DNA from: Dehalococcoidia bacterium UBA6627
GTDB lineage: Bacteria; Chloroflexota; Dehalococcoidia; UBA2979
Assembly: GCA_002455955.1 (NCBI GenBank)
Contig: DKLZ01000040.1
Location: 1-11,584 of the forward strand
Reading direction: 5' to 3'
DNA length: 11,584 nt
Shown here: positions 1 to 7,106 of the stretch, in pieces
How positions within the stretch are numbered: the first letter of the stretch is position 1
How the letters are laid out: each line of letters starts with the position of its first letter
The notes under the pieces: generated by a model
Databases searched by the model: none
The model's input: the letters and a program-made list of their open reading frames with translations, nothing else
Told to the model about the DNA's origin: nothing
Program-made: the position numbers and the translations under genes

Positions 1-37
1 CCTAACCAAAATGGCGACTGATCAAGCTCAACGGCGA

Positions 38-120
38 CTAACCAACCAGCGCCGATGAATCGGAACTGCATCCCAAACACTCGAATTATTGCCGCTAACC
101 AGTAGCGCCGATAATTCGGA
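38..120. repeat. Degenerate direct repeats, two long copies
   Basis: Positions 38-64 and 95-120 are imperfect copies of each other. Both start CTAACCA, share AGCGCCGAT, and end in ATCGGA or TTCGGA. Shorter related pieces precede them: CTAACCA near position 2, and GGCGACT-A-CA words at 13-24 and 33-44. Sequence similarity is seen directly; whether this is a dispersed intergenic repeat family or local duplication cannot be told from one window. Confidence 0.45.
82..118. repeat. Long inverted repeat (hairpin) upstream of moeA
   Basis: CGAATTATTGCCGCT (82-96) pairs with AGCGCCGATAATTCG (104-118) across a 7-nt loop. There are 13 Watson-Crick pairs, one G-U wobble and one C-C mismatch, and a further wobble is possible outside. 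No U tract follows on either strand, so it is not a textbook intrinsic terminator. It could end an upstream transcript, or be part of the repeat element it sits in. Confidence 0.5.
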
Positions 121-205
121 TACGAGAGAGCGATCCACCGCGAACGGTCTTTATCAAGAACACTAGACGCCATTTTCCCACCCATTAATCACAATGCTTC
201 GGCAC

Positions 206-219
206 GATCTTGCAAGATC
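206..219. promoter_or_regulatory. 14-nt perfect palindrome, possible operator
   Basis: GATCTTGCAAGATC reads the same on both strands and lies 82 bases before the moeA start. A dimeric regulator site is the natural reading, but no promoter elements around it are clear and no regulator is encoded nearby. The palindrome is seen; its function is inferred. Confidence 0.25.
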
Positions 220-300
220 TTCACAAAGATAAGCGTGGCGAGCTCATGAAATCGATCCATATACCTCCAGCGCTCGTAAACTATTCGCGAGGAGTTCCTA

Positions 301-1674
301 ATGACCGAGGACGCAACCGAAGAATTAACCTACAGCGCCACGAGTACCGGTACACGCAGCATCCTGCCTGACGACATGATCTCAGTAGAGGAGGCGCGGA
401 AACGTATCCTGCAACAATTCAGCAGGTTGGAACCCGCTGGCATTGGACTTCTCGATGCCGTTGGACAAGTGCTCGCTGAGGATGTCGTTGCAGGATTCAA
501 TATTCCCCCTCTTGCAAACACCGCTATGGACGGATATGCCGTCCGTGCTCAAGACACAGCCGGAGCCACATACGACAGCCCACTCAAACTCGAAGTGATC
601 GGTTATTTACCAGCAGGCGAGGTCTATGCTGGTGCTCTCGCTCCTGGACAAGCTATCCGTATCATGACCGGAGCACCTATGCCTGAAGGCTCCGATGCCG
701 TTGTCCCCTTCGAAGAAACTGATGAGTACGGTTCAGAAGTCTCTTCTTCAACACGGACTTCTGTTCGAATCGACGTAGAAGCTCGCCCGGGAGCGAATAT
801 CCGTGTGGCAGGCGAGGATGTGCGAGAAGGTGAAAATGTGCTCACGGCAGGCGCAATCATCGGTCCTGCACAGGTTGGCGTGCTAGCCTCGCTCGGCCAC
901 GACCAACTTCTGGCGTACCGTCGCCCTGTCGTTGCGATTATCAGCACGGGGGACGAATTACTCCGTCCCGGGGAACCCCTCTCTCCTGGAAAGATCTACG
1001 ATTCCAATGCGTTCTCGCTTGCAGCTCAGGTAAGCAGCTTCGGTGGAATTCCTAAAATACTCGAAGTAGCTCGAGATAGCGTGGAAGCACTAAGAACTCG
1101 CATCCGAGAAGGTCTAGCAAGCGTCGATATGCTAATCACTTCCGCCGGTGTTTCACGCGGTGATTTCGATGTAGTCAAAACGGTCCTCGCCAACGAAGGC
1201 AAGATTGGTTTTTGGACGGTTAAGATGAAGCCTGGTAAGCCACTCGCGTTTGGGACTTTCCGTAACGCTAACGGCCGAACGGTTCCCCACCTTGGGCTAC
1301 CTGGGAACCCTGTCTCCGCAATGCTCACATTCGAACTATTCGGTCGTGCCGCAATCTTTAAAATGCTCGGTAAAGAACACGCTTGGGAACGTCCTGTCAT
1401 CCGCGCGGTCACCAAAGAACGCATCCGGAACACTGACGGTCGCCGCTTTTACGCTCGTGTCATCTTGGAGGAGGAAGGTGGAAAACCTGTAGTTCGCCTC
1501 ACCGGACCTCAAGGATCGGGTGTTCTCACTTCAATGGCACTGGCCAGCGCCTTTGCTATATGCCCAGAAGACGCAGCATCGATCGAACCCGGTGAAGAAT
1601 GTGATGTTATCCTCGCTGACCGCGAACGCAGCTTCTATGGTCCATTAAGAACAACAACCGCTATTGGCTACTAA
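301..1674 (+). CDS. moeA: Molybdopterin molybdenumtransferase MoeA
   Basis: MoeA inserts molybdate (or tungstate) into adenylylated molybdopterin, the metal-insertion step of pyranopterin cofactor synthesis in the cytosol. The 457 residues carry the family hallmarks in order: NTAMDGYAVR (about 73-82), the GEDVREGE block (171-178), ISTGDEL (214-220), SAGVSRGDFD (281-290), MKPGKPLAFG (309-318) and GLPGNPVSAM (332-341), then a C-terminal beta domain. Length is slightly above the usual ~410 because of about 25 extra N-terminal residues; Met26 is an alternative start. The ATG at 301 is preceded by AGGAG six bases away, which supports the longer form. The gene ends in tandem TAA stops and is followed after 23 bases by the CHY zinc-finger gene, then mobB, all in one direction, so an operon is likely. 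Confidence 0.96.
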   Translation: MTEDATEELTYSATSTGTRSILPDDMISVEEARKRILQQFSRLEPAGIGLLDAVGQVLAEDVVAGFNIPPLANTAMDGYAVRAQDTAGATYDSPLKLEVIGYLPAGEVYAGALAPGQAIRIMTGAPMPEGSDAVVPFEETDEYGSEVSSSTRTSVRIDVEARPGANIRVAGEDVREGENVLTAGAIIGPAQVGVLASLGHDQLLAYRRPVVAIISTGDELLRPGEPLSPGKIYDSNAFSLAAQVSSFGGIPKILEVARDSVEALRTRIREGLASVDMLITSAGVSRGDFDVVKTVLANEGKIGFWTVKMKPGKPLAFGTFRNANGRTVPHLGLPGNPVSAMLTFELFGRAAIFKMLGKEHAWERPVIRAVTKERIRNTDGRRFYARVILEEEGGKPVVRLTGPQGSGVLTSMALASAFAICPEDAASIEPGEECDVILADRERSFYGPLRTTTAIGY

Positions 1675-1697
1675 TAAGAGTTTCAGAGGAGAACTGA

Positions 1698-2054
1698 ATG
1701 GCTGCCACTGAGCAGATGGACACCCAAGCTCATGGCCCAAAGGTTCTTGGCATCGCCGTCGATCCCGAAACGCGATGCGCCCACTGGCACGGTCCAACTG
1801 ACATCATTGCTCTTCGTATGAAATGTTGCGGTGACTGGTTTTCCTGCTATGACTGCCATACTCAAATTACAAACCATCCTGCCCTTACTTGGCCTAAGGA
1901 AGAGCGGGCAACTGGGGCGATTCTATGCGGAGCTTGTGGAACCGTATTGAGCATTGATGACTACCTCGTTTGCGAATCTATATGCCCAAATTGCGATTCG
2001 CCGTTCAATCCTGGCTGTGCGATACATCACCACCTTTACTTCGAGATCATTTGA
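1698..2054 (+). CDS. CHY-type zinc-finger protein
   Basis: This is a 118-residue cysteine/histidine-rich protein matching the CHY zinc-finger family. It has C27-x-H-x-H31 followed by GPTDIIALRMKCC (C43, C44), then C50, C53-H54, C77-x2-C80, C96-x2-C99, and a C107 plus HHHLYFE C-terminus. The pattern FNPGC..HHHLYFE is typical. Such domains bind several zinc ions. In eukaryotes they occur in RCHY1-type ubiquitin ligases and in Hot13, a mitochondrial zinc-homeostasis protein; the role of stand-alone bacterial members is not established. There is no signal peptide or membrane segment. The start is supported by AGAGGAG about 7 bases upstream of the ATG. It lies between moeA and a mobB-like gene, so a metal- or thiol-related role in cofactor assembly is possible, but this is inference from position. 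Confidence 0.88.
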   Translation: MAATEQMDTQAHGPKVLGIAVDPETRCAHWHGPTDIIALRMKCCGDWFSCYDCHTQITNHPALTWPKEERATGAILCGACGTVLSIDDYLVCESICPNCDSPFNPGCAIHHHLYFEII

Positions 2055-2092
2055 TCATGTCTTAGAATCAGATTACCTCTGATTGGATCTCG
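2042..2092. repeat. Nested inverted repeats between CHY gene and mobB
   Basis: An inner hairpin, AATCAGA (2066-2072) with TCTGATT (2078-2084) and a 5-nt loop, sits inside a second pair, CGAGATC (2042-2048) with GATCTCG (2086-2092). Each arm is 7 nt and perfect. The outer left arm overlaps the end of the CHY gene, whose TGA is at 2052-2054. There is an AAAAA run just after (2093-2097), not a U tract, so in the sense direction it is not a standard terminator. It could stabilise RNA ends or tune mobB expression. Confidence 0.4.
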
Positions 2093-2120
2093 AAAAAGAA
2101 ACTACAAACGAGGTGTCCAG

Positions 2121-2774
2121 ATGACCAATGTTCTTCGAGTTGTAGGTCCATCCGGATCAGGAAAAACTCTGCTGATCATTTCTCTCGTCGAAGCTCTACG
2201 CACTCGAGATTGGCGCGTCGCCACTGTCGTTCGTCGCGAAGCGCTCGAGACAGTAATCTTCGATTCTGAAGTCTCACAGCAATTGAACGCCGGGGCTGCG
2301 TCAACGGTAATCATGCTTGCGAACGGTGGTCGCGTGACCCTCGAACGCATCATGCCATTACCTAGCCTAAGTGCGGTGATCGCATCTCTCGACCCCGGCA
2401 TTGACCTACTATTAGCTGAGGGTTTTGAGGATTCTGGCTATCCTGCTATCGAACTACTCACTCCGACGAATCAGTCGACGAACACTGCTGACACCGACCT
2501 ACTCGCTGTCGTTAGCGCGGAGGAATTTGCAGGCACCTTTTCAACTTTCGGACCGGGAGAGACTAAGGGACTCGCCGACCTAATCGAACGTAAGATACTT
2601 GATGCTGAACCAGACGTATCTATGGAGATCACAATCGATGATCAACCCGTTCCAGCAATGGGGTTCGTCAAAGATATGATCGCAAAGCCAATCCTCGTAA
2701 TGGTCGAGCAACTCAAAGGCGTAGAAATACCAAGGTCGATCCGCTTAAATATTCGTCGCCGCCGCGACAAGTAG
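2121..2774 (+). CDS. mobB: MobB-like P-loop GTP-binding protein, divergent
   Basis: This is a 217-residue P-loop protein of the MobB type, thought to assist MobA in attaching GMP to molybdopterin to make the guanine dinucleotide cofactor. A Walker A motif, GPSGSGKT, spans residues 9-16 right after the first beta strand, and LLLAEGF (96-102) matches the family's conserved Walker B-region EGF. The C-terminal ~50 residues (ITIDDQPVPAMGFVKDMI, then LKG) resemble the tail of many longer MobB proteins. The His/Asp-rich segment usually found around residues 40-55 is absent, replaced by VVRREALETVIFDSE, so the protein is divergent. The ATG has GAGGTG five bases upstream. It follows moeA and the CHY gene on the same strand; no mobA is in the window. 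Another P-loop accessory role cannot be excluded. Confidence 0.8.
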   Translation: MTNVLRVVGPSGSGKTLLIISLVEALRTRDWRVATVVRREALETVIFDSEVSQQLNAGAASTVIMLANGGRVTLERIMPLPSLSAVIASLDPGIDLLLAEGFEDSGYPAIELLTPTNQSTNTADTDLLAVVSAEEFAGTFSTFGPGETKGLADLIERKILDAEPDVSMEITIDDQPVPAMGFVKDMIAKPILVMVEQLKGVEIPRSIRLNIRRRRDK

Positions 2775-2829
2775 CAGGCATTCAATGTTCTTTGAAGACT
2801 CTCTCGAAACAGGCATACTTCGAACAACC
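2775..2829. other. Convergent intergenic gap
   Basis: These 55 bases separate the ends of mobB and the M3 peptidase gene. I see no strong stem-loop with a U tract for either strand. Confidence 0.5.
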
Positions 2830-4815
2830 TTATAATTCAATACCGATATCTTTGAGAAACGCATCGTTACGGGGTTCGCGCCCAAGAAATTCACGCACGA
2901 GCTGCTTGGCATCTACACTTCCACCCTGCTCTAAGATCATGCGTCGATACTCTTCGCCGACAGAGTGTCCTTCCACTTCGAATCTTTCGAACATGTCGTC
3001 ACCAAACACTTTCGACCAGAGATATCCATAATAGCCCGCATCATAGCCAAATAAGTGACCAAATCCAGCCTGAAAATGTGTGTCCGACGGGAATGAGAAA
3101 CACGTAATCTCATGAAGCTGCTTTGCAATCTCATCGCTATCTGTTTCTGAGCGGAACCTATCCTCTGCTCCGTGGTAAGCCAAATCAAGACGAGCAAAGT
3201 AGATCTGACGAAGCCAATGAAGACCACTCCCGAGGTTTCTTGACGTCCGCATCCGATCAAGAAGTTCAGACGGGAATGTTTCAGTGGTTTCGACATGCCG
3301 AGAGAAGCTCGCAATTACCTCGTGATCCCATATCCAATGCTCTAACATCTGAGAAGGAGCCTCAACGAAATCACGTTCCATCGAGGTGCCAGAGAATCGA
3401 GCGTAACGCGCTCTCGTTAGCGTCTGATGAAGAATATGGCCGAATTCGTGGAACAGTGTCTGTACTTCACTGTGACGCAGTAACGAAGGTGTCGAAGCGC
3501 TTGGTTTCGTGAAGTTTGCCACGATCGCACTGATCGGCGATTGGTATGTTCCGTCTTTGAGTTTTCGCCCAGGTCGCAACGTGAACGCTGCAGCGTGACC
3601 ATATTTACCAGGGCGAGGATGTAAATCCATGTACGCATGTGCTATGAGTTTACTAGTCGAGCTGTCTTCGATTGCATAAAGTCGGACATCTGGATGCCAA
3701 GCATTCGCCTGCATGATCTCGGTGAAGCGAACGCCAAACAGTTCTGCGTAGACATTCAACATCCCACTCACTGTCTCATCGAGGGGAAAGTATTTCGCAA
3801 CTTCAAACTGATCAACATTGTGCCGTTCACGCAAGACCTGCTGCCGATAGTAACGCCAATCCCAGATCTGAAGTTCGGCACTGTCATCACCTAGATGAGC
3901 CTGCTTCGCGGCAGTCAACTCCTGAATGTCTTTTACAGCCTTAGCGTGAACTCGCAGTTCAAGATCCTTCAGAAATTCGACCGCGGCCGCTGGTTTTTTC
4001 GCCATACGAATTTCGAGTATGTAAGAAGCCCACGAGTCATAGCCAAGTAATGAAGCTAGCTCCGATCGTGCAGCCAGAGCGGTGTGAAGTAGTTGTAGAT
4101 TCGTTTTCGCTGCTTTGTTGTGATTGAGTAAAAACAGTTCCCGCCGTAGCGATTCATCGTCAGCAGCTTCAAGAAATGGGTAGAACTCTGGGTAGGCAAG
4201 CGAGACTTGATAACGCGTACCTTGAGCGGTCTCAATTCGGCTTAACGAATCGATGTAACTGTCAGGTAAACCAGTGAGCTGCTCTCGAGAGAGCAGCAAC
4301 GCATCATCAGCTTCATCAATGTTTCGACGGAATCGGACACCGAGTTCAACAAGTTGTTGTTTTAGTTCCCCAACTCGAACTCGCATCTCTGCGTCATCTC
4401 CGAAACCGTTACGTCGAAAATCGCGAAGTGTGTATTCCAAGAGTCGCGATTCATCACGATCGAGCTCAGATGCCGCTTCTGATTGGGAGAACTCTTGAAC
4501 CGCTTGATAAAGATCCTCTCGGAATTCGAGACCGATCGCAAACGAGTCCAATTCCTTCTGGAATACTAGTGCGACATCTCTGATCTCTTTTTCTGGAGCA
4601 ACATGTGCAAGGAATGCGTAACGACCACTGACCTGAGTTAATCCATCGTGTATCTCATCAAGCACCGCTAATGAATTCGAGAAAGACCGTTGGGTTTTAG
4701 CTATCGAAACAAGTTTATTAATCGCCGCTGAAGCGTCTTCGATCGCAGCACGACCGCGGACCTTGATTTCCATCACATCAACGGAAGCGTAGTCGAAAAG
4801 CATATTGCCAATCAT
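2830..4815 (-). CDS. M3 family zinc oligopeptidase (thimet oligopeptidase-like)
   Basis: This is a cytosolic metallopeptidase that would cleave short peptides. The 661-residue length and mostly helical N-terminal half fit the M3A (thimet oligopeptidase/Dcp) group. The zinc motif HEFGH is at 456-460, with E457 as catalytic base. The third ligand is E485 in FVEAPSQ, exactly 29 residues after the first His as in thimet oligopeptidase. Downstream, FGHLFGYDAGYYGYLWSKVF is the conserved substrate-binding Tyr/Gly loop region. There is no signal peptide. The ATG at 4815 lacks a visible Shine-Dalgarno sequence, and so does the in-frame ATG at 4803 (Met5), so the start is uncertain by a few codons. The gene stands alone, convergent with mobB and divergent from the ketopantoate reductase gene; no functional link to the cofactor genes is apparent. 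Confidence 0.93.
   Translation of the reverse strand: MIGNMLFDYASVDVMEIKVRGRAAIEDASAAINKLVSIAKTQRSFSNSLAVLDEIHDGLTQVSGRYAFLAHVAPEKEIRDVALVFQKELDSFAIGLEFREDLYQAVQEFSQSEAASELDRDESRLLEYTLRDFRRNGFGDDAEMRVRVGELKQQLVELGVRFRRNIDEADDALLLSREQLTGLPDSYIDSLSRIETAQGTRYQVSLAYPEFYPFLEAADDESLRRELFLLNHNKAAKTNLQLLHTALAARSELASLLGYDSWASYILEIRMAKKPAAAVEFLKDLELRVHAKAVKDIQELTAAKQAHLGDDSAELQIWDWRYYRQQVLRERHNVDQFEVAKYFPLDETVSGMLNVYAELFGVRFTEIMQANAWHPDVRLYAIEDSSTSKLIAHAYMDLHPRPGKYGHAAAFTLRPGRKLKDGTYQSPISAIVANFTKPSASTPSLLRHSEVQTLFHEFGHILHQTLTRARYARFSGTSMERDFVEAPSQMLEHWIWDHEVIASFSRHVETTETFPSELLDRMRTSRNLGSGLHWLRQIYFARLDLAYHGAEDRFRSETDSDEIAKQLHEITCFSFPSDTHFQAGFGHLFGYDAGYYGYLWSKVFGDDMFERFEVEGHSVGEEYRRMILEQGGSVDAKQLVREFLGREPRNDAFLKDIGIEL
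4278..4297. repeat. Inverted repeat inside the M3 peptidase gene
   Basis: GCTGCTCT (4278-4285) and AGAGCAGC (4290-4297) flank CGAG, giving a perfect 8-bp stem that can be drawn as 9 bp with a 2-nt loop. It encodes the Leu/Ser/Arg run in LLLSREQ. With no U tract and a location in mid-gene, it may simply reflect codon choice. Confidence 0.3.
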
Positions 4816-5091
4816 GTAAGGGCATTCGGGTTTTTCAGTCAGCCGTCGCTGGTAGCACCATACGCAAAAAGTGATGTATCAACGATTCTCTTATTTAAAG
4901 AAATTCACTGCCAGACTTTCATTTCTCACCGATTATCAACTTCCTTCGTACAATCATCGCATAGCATCAAGATCTACAAGCACATGTAAGCTGCTCAATC
5001 CAAAGGAACCAGGGATGCTTCGAATACACCGGTGGGGTCATTCAAATCCTATCGCACGAAATTGTGCCATCCGGCAACAAGGCGGTTCTGA
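4816..5091. other. Divergent intergenic region (M3 peptidase / ketopantoate reductase)
   Basis: These 276 bases lie between divergently transcribed genes, so promoters in both directions are expected. On the plus strand I see a TACAAT hexamer at 4949-4954 and a possible 26-codon leader ORF from 5015. I see no convincing -35 box and no riboswitch-like structure. On the minus strand nothing stands out upstream of the peptidase. Confidence 0.45.
4949..4959 (+). promoter_or_regulatory. Possible -10 element (TACAATCATCG)
   Basis: TACAAT is a near-consensus -10 hexamer, 61 bases before the possible leader ORF and 138 before the reductase start. The full 11-mer TACAATCATCG recurs at 10941-10951 upstream of the alcohol dehydrogenase, also in an intergenic region and on the same strand relative to its gene. 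No good -35 hexamer lies 16-18 bases upstream at either place. Confidence 0.3.
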
Positions 5092-5095
5092 GTGA
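5015..5095 (+). CDS. Possible 26-aa leader ORF overlapping the reductase start
   Basis: An ATG at 5015 has AAGGAA six bases upstream and opens a 26-codon frame (MLRIHRWGHSNP at the start, ending QQGGSE). Its TGA (5093-5095) overlaps the GTG start of the next gene in the sequence GTGA. This geometry is typical of translationally coupled genes. The peptide is basic, has no signal or membrane character, and resembles nothing I know. It may be a short leader peptide or a chance frame; only the ribosome-site spacing and the exact stop/start overlap argue for it. Confidence 0.3.
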   Translation: MLRIHRWGHSNPIARNCAIRQQGGSE

Positions 5096-6036
5096 GTCGG
5101 ATCGCTGTGATCGGTTCTGGTGCTGTAGGAAGCTATTACGGAGCGCGACTGAACGAATCCGGCCACGATGTCAATTTTCTTCTTCGCAGCTCCTTTGACA
5201 CGATCCTGACCAATGGCCTCCATATTGAAAGCATCGATGGAAATATCGACCTTCCAGCACCAAATATCTTCCGCAATACTAGCGAAATCGGGACAGTCGA
5301 CTGGGTGATCTGTGCATTGAAAGCCACTGCTATGGACGTCGCTCAGAATTTGATCACACCTTGCATTGGAGAGCACACTCGAATAATCGCATTGATGAAT
5401 GGCCTAGGAGTTGAAGAGGAATTCAACACGTGGTTCCCAGAAACGCAAATCTTCGGAGGACTCGCATTCACGTGCATCAATCGCAGTGACTCGGGACGCG
5501 TGCGTCACCTAGATTACGGTTCGGTAACCCTCGGCCACCTAGGAGATGATGCTGAGGAACTCAATCTCATCAAAGAGTTATGGTCGCACTCCAAAGTAAC
5601 GACTTTTACAGCACCATCTTTACTTGCAGCACGCTGGGAAAAGCTCTGCTGGAATGTCCCCTTTAACGGATTGACCGTTACTTCTGGGGGGATCACGACT
5701 GACGTCGTTATGAATGATTCCAGGCTGCGAAAGAGCGCTGAAGGATTGATTCACGAACTTGTCATGGTAGGGAATGCTGACCTTAAGCAGCGCAAAGTAC
5801 AACAGTCAGGCATCTCAATCCAAATGGATGCGGAAGAGATCTTAGACACCATGATGACACGCACCGAAAAAATGACAAACTACCGTCCGAGTACGATGAT
5901 CGATTTCGTCGAGGGACGTGAAATGGAAGTCGAAGCTATATTCGAAGCCCCACTGAGACGGGCCACCGAATTGGGCTTGGACACACCATTACTGAAAATC
6001 ATCACTGGACAGATCCATGCATTGGGGCGAGGCTAA
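5092..6036 (+). CDS. 2-dehydropantoate 2-reductase family protein (PanE/ApbA)
   Basis: This NADPH-dependent reductase family converts ketopantoate to pantoate on the way to coenzyme A; many paralogues reduce other 2-oxo acids. The 314 residues show the Rossmann motif GSGAVGSYYG (8-17), ALKAT with Lys77, NGLG at 103-106, the catalytic-lysine region WEKLCWNVPFNGLT (182-195, Lys184), and the C-terminal NYRPSTMIDFVEGREMEVEAI block (263-283), whose Ser267 and Glu279 correspond to substrate-binding residues of E. coli PanE. The start is a GTG with AAGGCGG about 8 bases upstream; starting here puts the Rossmann strand at residue 3, as expected. No panB or panC is nearby, so true PanE activity is not assured and no gene symbol is assigned. 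The luciferase-like gene follows after 91 bases on the same strand. Confidence 0.9.
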   Translation: MSRIAVIGSGAVGSYYGARLNESGHDVNFLLRSSFDTILTNGLHIESIDGNIDLPAPNIFRNTSEIGTVDWVICALKATAMDVAQNLITPCIGEHTRIIALMNGLGVEEEFNTWFPETQIFGGLAFTCINRSDSGRVRHLDYGSVTLGHLGDDAEELNLIKELWSHSKVTTFTAPSLLAARWEKLCWNVPFNGLTVTSGGITTDVVMNDSRLRKSAEGLIHELVMVGNADLKQRKVQQSGISIQMDAEEILDTMMTRTEKMTNYRPSTMIDFVEGREMEVEAIFEAPLRRATELGLDTPLLKIITGQIHALGRG

Positions 6037-6127
6037 TGCGTATCGCATATAGTATTCCGAGAACGTCCTCCTAATTGGATCAAGAATCCGTTAGCTGCTG
6101 ACCGGTGTAATAGACAGAGGAGACACA

Positions 6128-7060
6128 ATGACAAAGCCTCATTTCGGTGTGATGGTTCCTCAAATCAAGAGAACATGGGAACAATCAGAAGCCGCGACGG
6201 TCGAATTCGAAAACCTCGGCTTTAACTCTATTTGGGTCAATGATCATCTGTACGGACCGCAGTCACCTCAAATACCGATGCTTGAAGCATGGACCCTCAT
6301 AGCAGCTCTAGCCGCAAAGACCCAAAATGTTGAAATCGGGACACTGGTCACACCTGCTGGTATGCGCAACCCTCAGCATTTAGGTAAAACGATCGCAACT
6401 GCCGATCACATTGCTGGCGGCCGTATTATTGCTGGCTTGGGTTCCGGTTGGATGCCAGTCGAATACACAAACTTTGGAGTACCGTTCCCAGAGGGGCCTG
6501 CCCGTGCACGTCAACTGAAAGAAACGGTTTCACTCCTCAAGCAAATGTGGAATTCAGACGCCCCAGTCACAATGCAAGGAGAATTCGTAAACGCGACAGA
6601 CCTCGTCACGGAACCAAAACCTCCTCGGGAAGTCCCAATCCTGATTGGAGGGACTGGGAAGCAAGTAACATTACCACTGGCTGCCCGTGAAGCTTCCATC
6701 TGGAATAATCCAGCTGGCTCCCAGAGTAATCTCCCCGAAAACATCAATGCCCTGCACGCGTCGATGGATAAAATCAATCGGAACCATGACGACATCACGA
6801 TTTCGCAGCAGTGCCTTGTCGCAATAGCTCCCAACGAAGATGAAGCCGGACCTATGATTGAACTCGCGCAGAAAATTTTTGGGGGCCATATGGGTGACCC
6901 GACTGGACCACTCGCGATCACCGGATCCCCTAATCGGATCGTCGATCAGATCGGCAAGCATCTCGAACTCGGTTGCACCATGTTTATGATCGAATTCTTT
7001 GGCCGTGATACTCGGGAACCAGCAGAACTCTTTGCAAAGACAGTGCTACCTCAGTTCTAA
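6128..7060 (+). CDS. Luciferase-like (LLM class) flavin/F420-dependent oxidoreductase
   Basis: This 310-residue TIM-barrel protein belongs to the bacterial luciferase-like superfamily, whose members use reduced FMN or coenzyme F420. It shows the opening strand FGVMVPQ, the NSIWVNDHLYGP segment (33-44), GTLVTPAGMRNPQHLGKTIATADHIAGGR (71-99), the GLGSGWMPVEYTNFGVPFP region (103-121), and VPILIGGTGKQVTLPLAARE (169-188), all usual for this family. Sequence alone does not decide between FMN monooxygenase and F420-dependent reductase, nor the substrate. AGAGGAG lies six bases before the ATG. The gene follows the PanE-family gene and converges on RNase D. Such genes are strongly amplified in SAR202-type Chloroflexota, consistent with the suggested host. 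Confidence 0.92.
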   Translation: MTKPHFGVMVPQIKRTWEQSEAATVEFENLGFNSIWVNDHLYGPQSPQIPMLEAWTLIAALAAKTQNVEIGTLVTPAGMRNPQHLGKTIATADHIAGGRIIAGLGSGWMPVEYTNFGVPFPEGPARARQLKETVSLLKQMWNSDAPVTMQGEFVNATDLVTEPKPPREVPILIGGTGKQVTLPLAAREASIWNNPAGSQSNLPENINALHASMDKINRNHDDITISQQCLVAIAPNEDEAGPMIELAQKIFGGHMGDPTGPLAITGSPNRIVDQIGKHLELGCTMFMIEFFGRDTREPAELFAKTVLPQF

Positions 7061-7106
7061 CATCAATGGTAAATGGAAGAAGATTCACCGTGAAAGCCGG
7101 AGCATG
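7061..7106. other. Convergent intergenic gap
   Basis: These 46 bases separate the luciferase-like gene from the end of the RNase D gene. No clear terminator hairpin is visible. An octamer GCGATCGC sits just inside the RNase D 3' end (7112-7119). Confidence 0.45.

Larger units (their letters stand above)
1..300. other. Non-coding region upstream of moeA
   Basis: I see no credible gene here. The first 120 bases hold degenerate copies of a CTAACCA-containing repeat and a long hairpin. A 14-nt palindrome lies at 206-219. The last bases carry the moeA ribosome binding site (AGGAG at 290-294). I could not identify a convincing sigma-70 -35/-10 pair. The left part may include the 3' flank of a gene outside the window. 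Confidence 0.6.

Noticed and set aside
1..120. CRISPR array or integron attC site
   Set aside because: Repeats are degenerate and unequally spaced, with no uniform spacers. The attC core motifs in the required orientation are missing.
1026..1433. 135-codon minus-strand ORF
   Set aside because: It is antisense inside moeA, which has all its family motifs in the other strand.
3123..3512. 129-codon plus-strand ORF
   Set aside because: It lies wholly within and antisense to the M3 peptidase gene, whose catalytic and binding motifs fix the coding strand. It has no recognisable domain.
4871..5014. Longer 74-codon form of the leader ORF
   Set aside because: The upstream ATG at 4871 has no ribosome site, and the added residues look like random translation of an A/T-rich intergenic stretch. 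Only the internal ATG at 5015 has a fitting ribosome site.
5030..5060. tRNA T-loop-like string near ATTCAAATCC
   Set aside because: No cloverleaf, acceptor stem or anticodon arm can be drawn around it.
6511..6921. 136-codon minus-strand ORF
   Set aside because: It is antisense within the luciferase-like gene and shows no domain or start signal.
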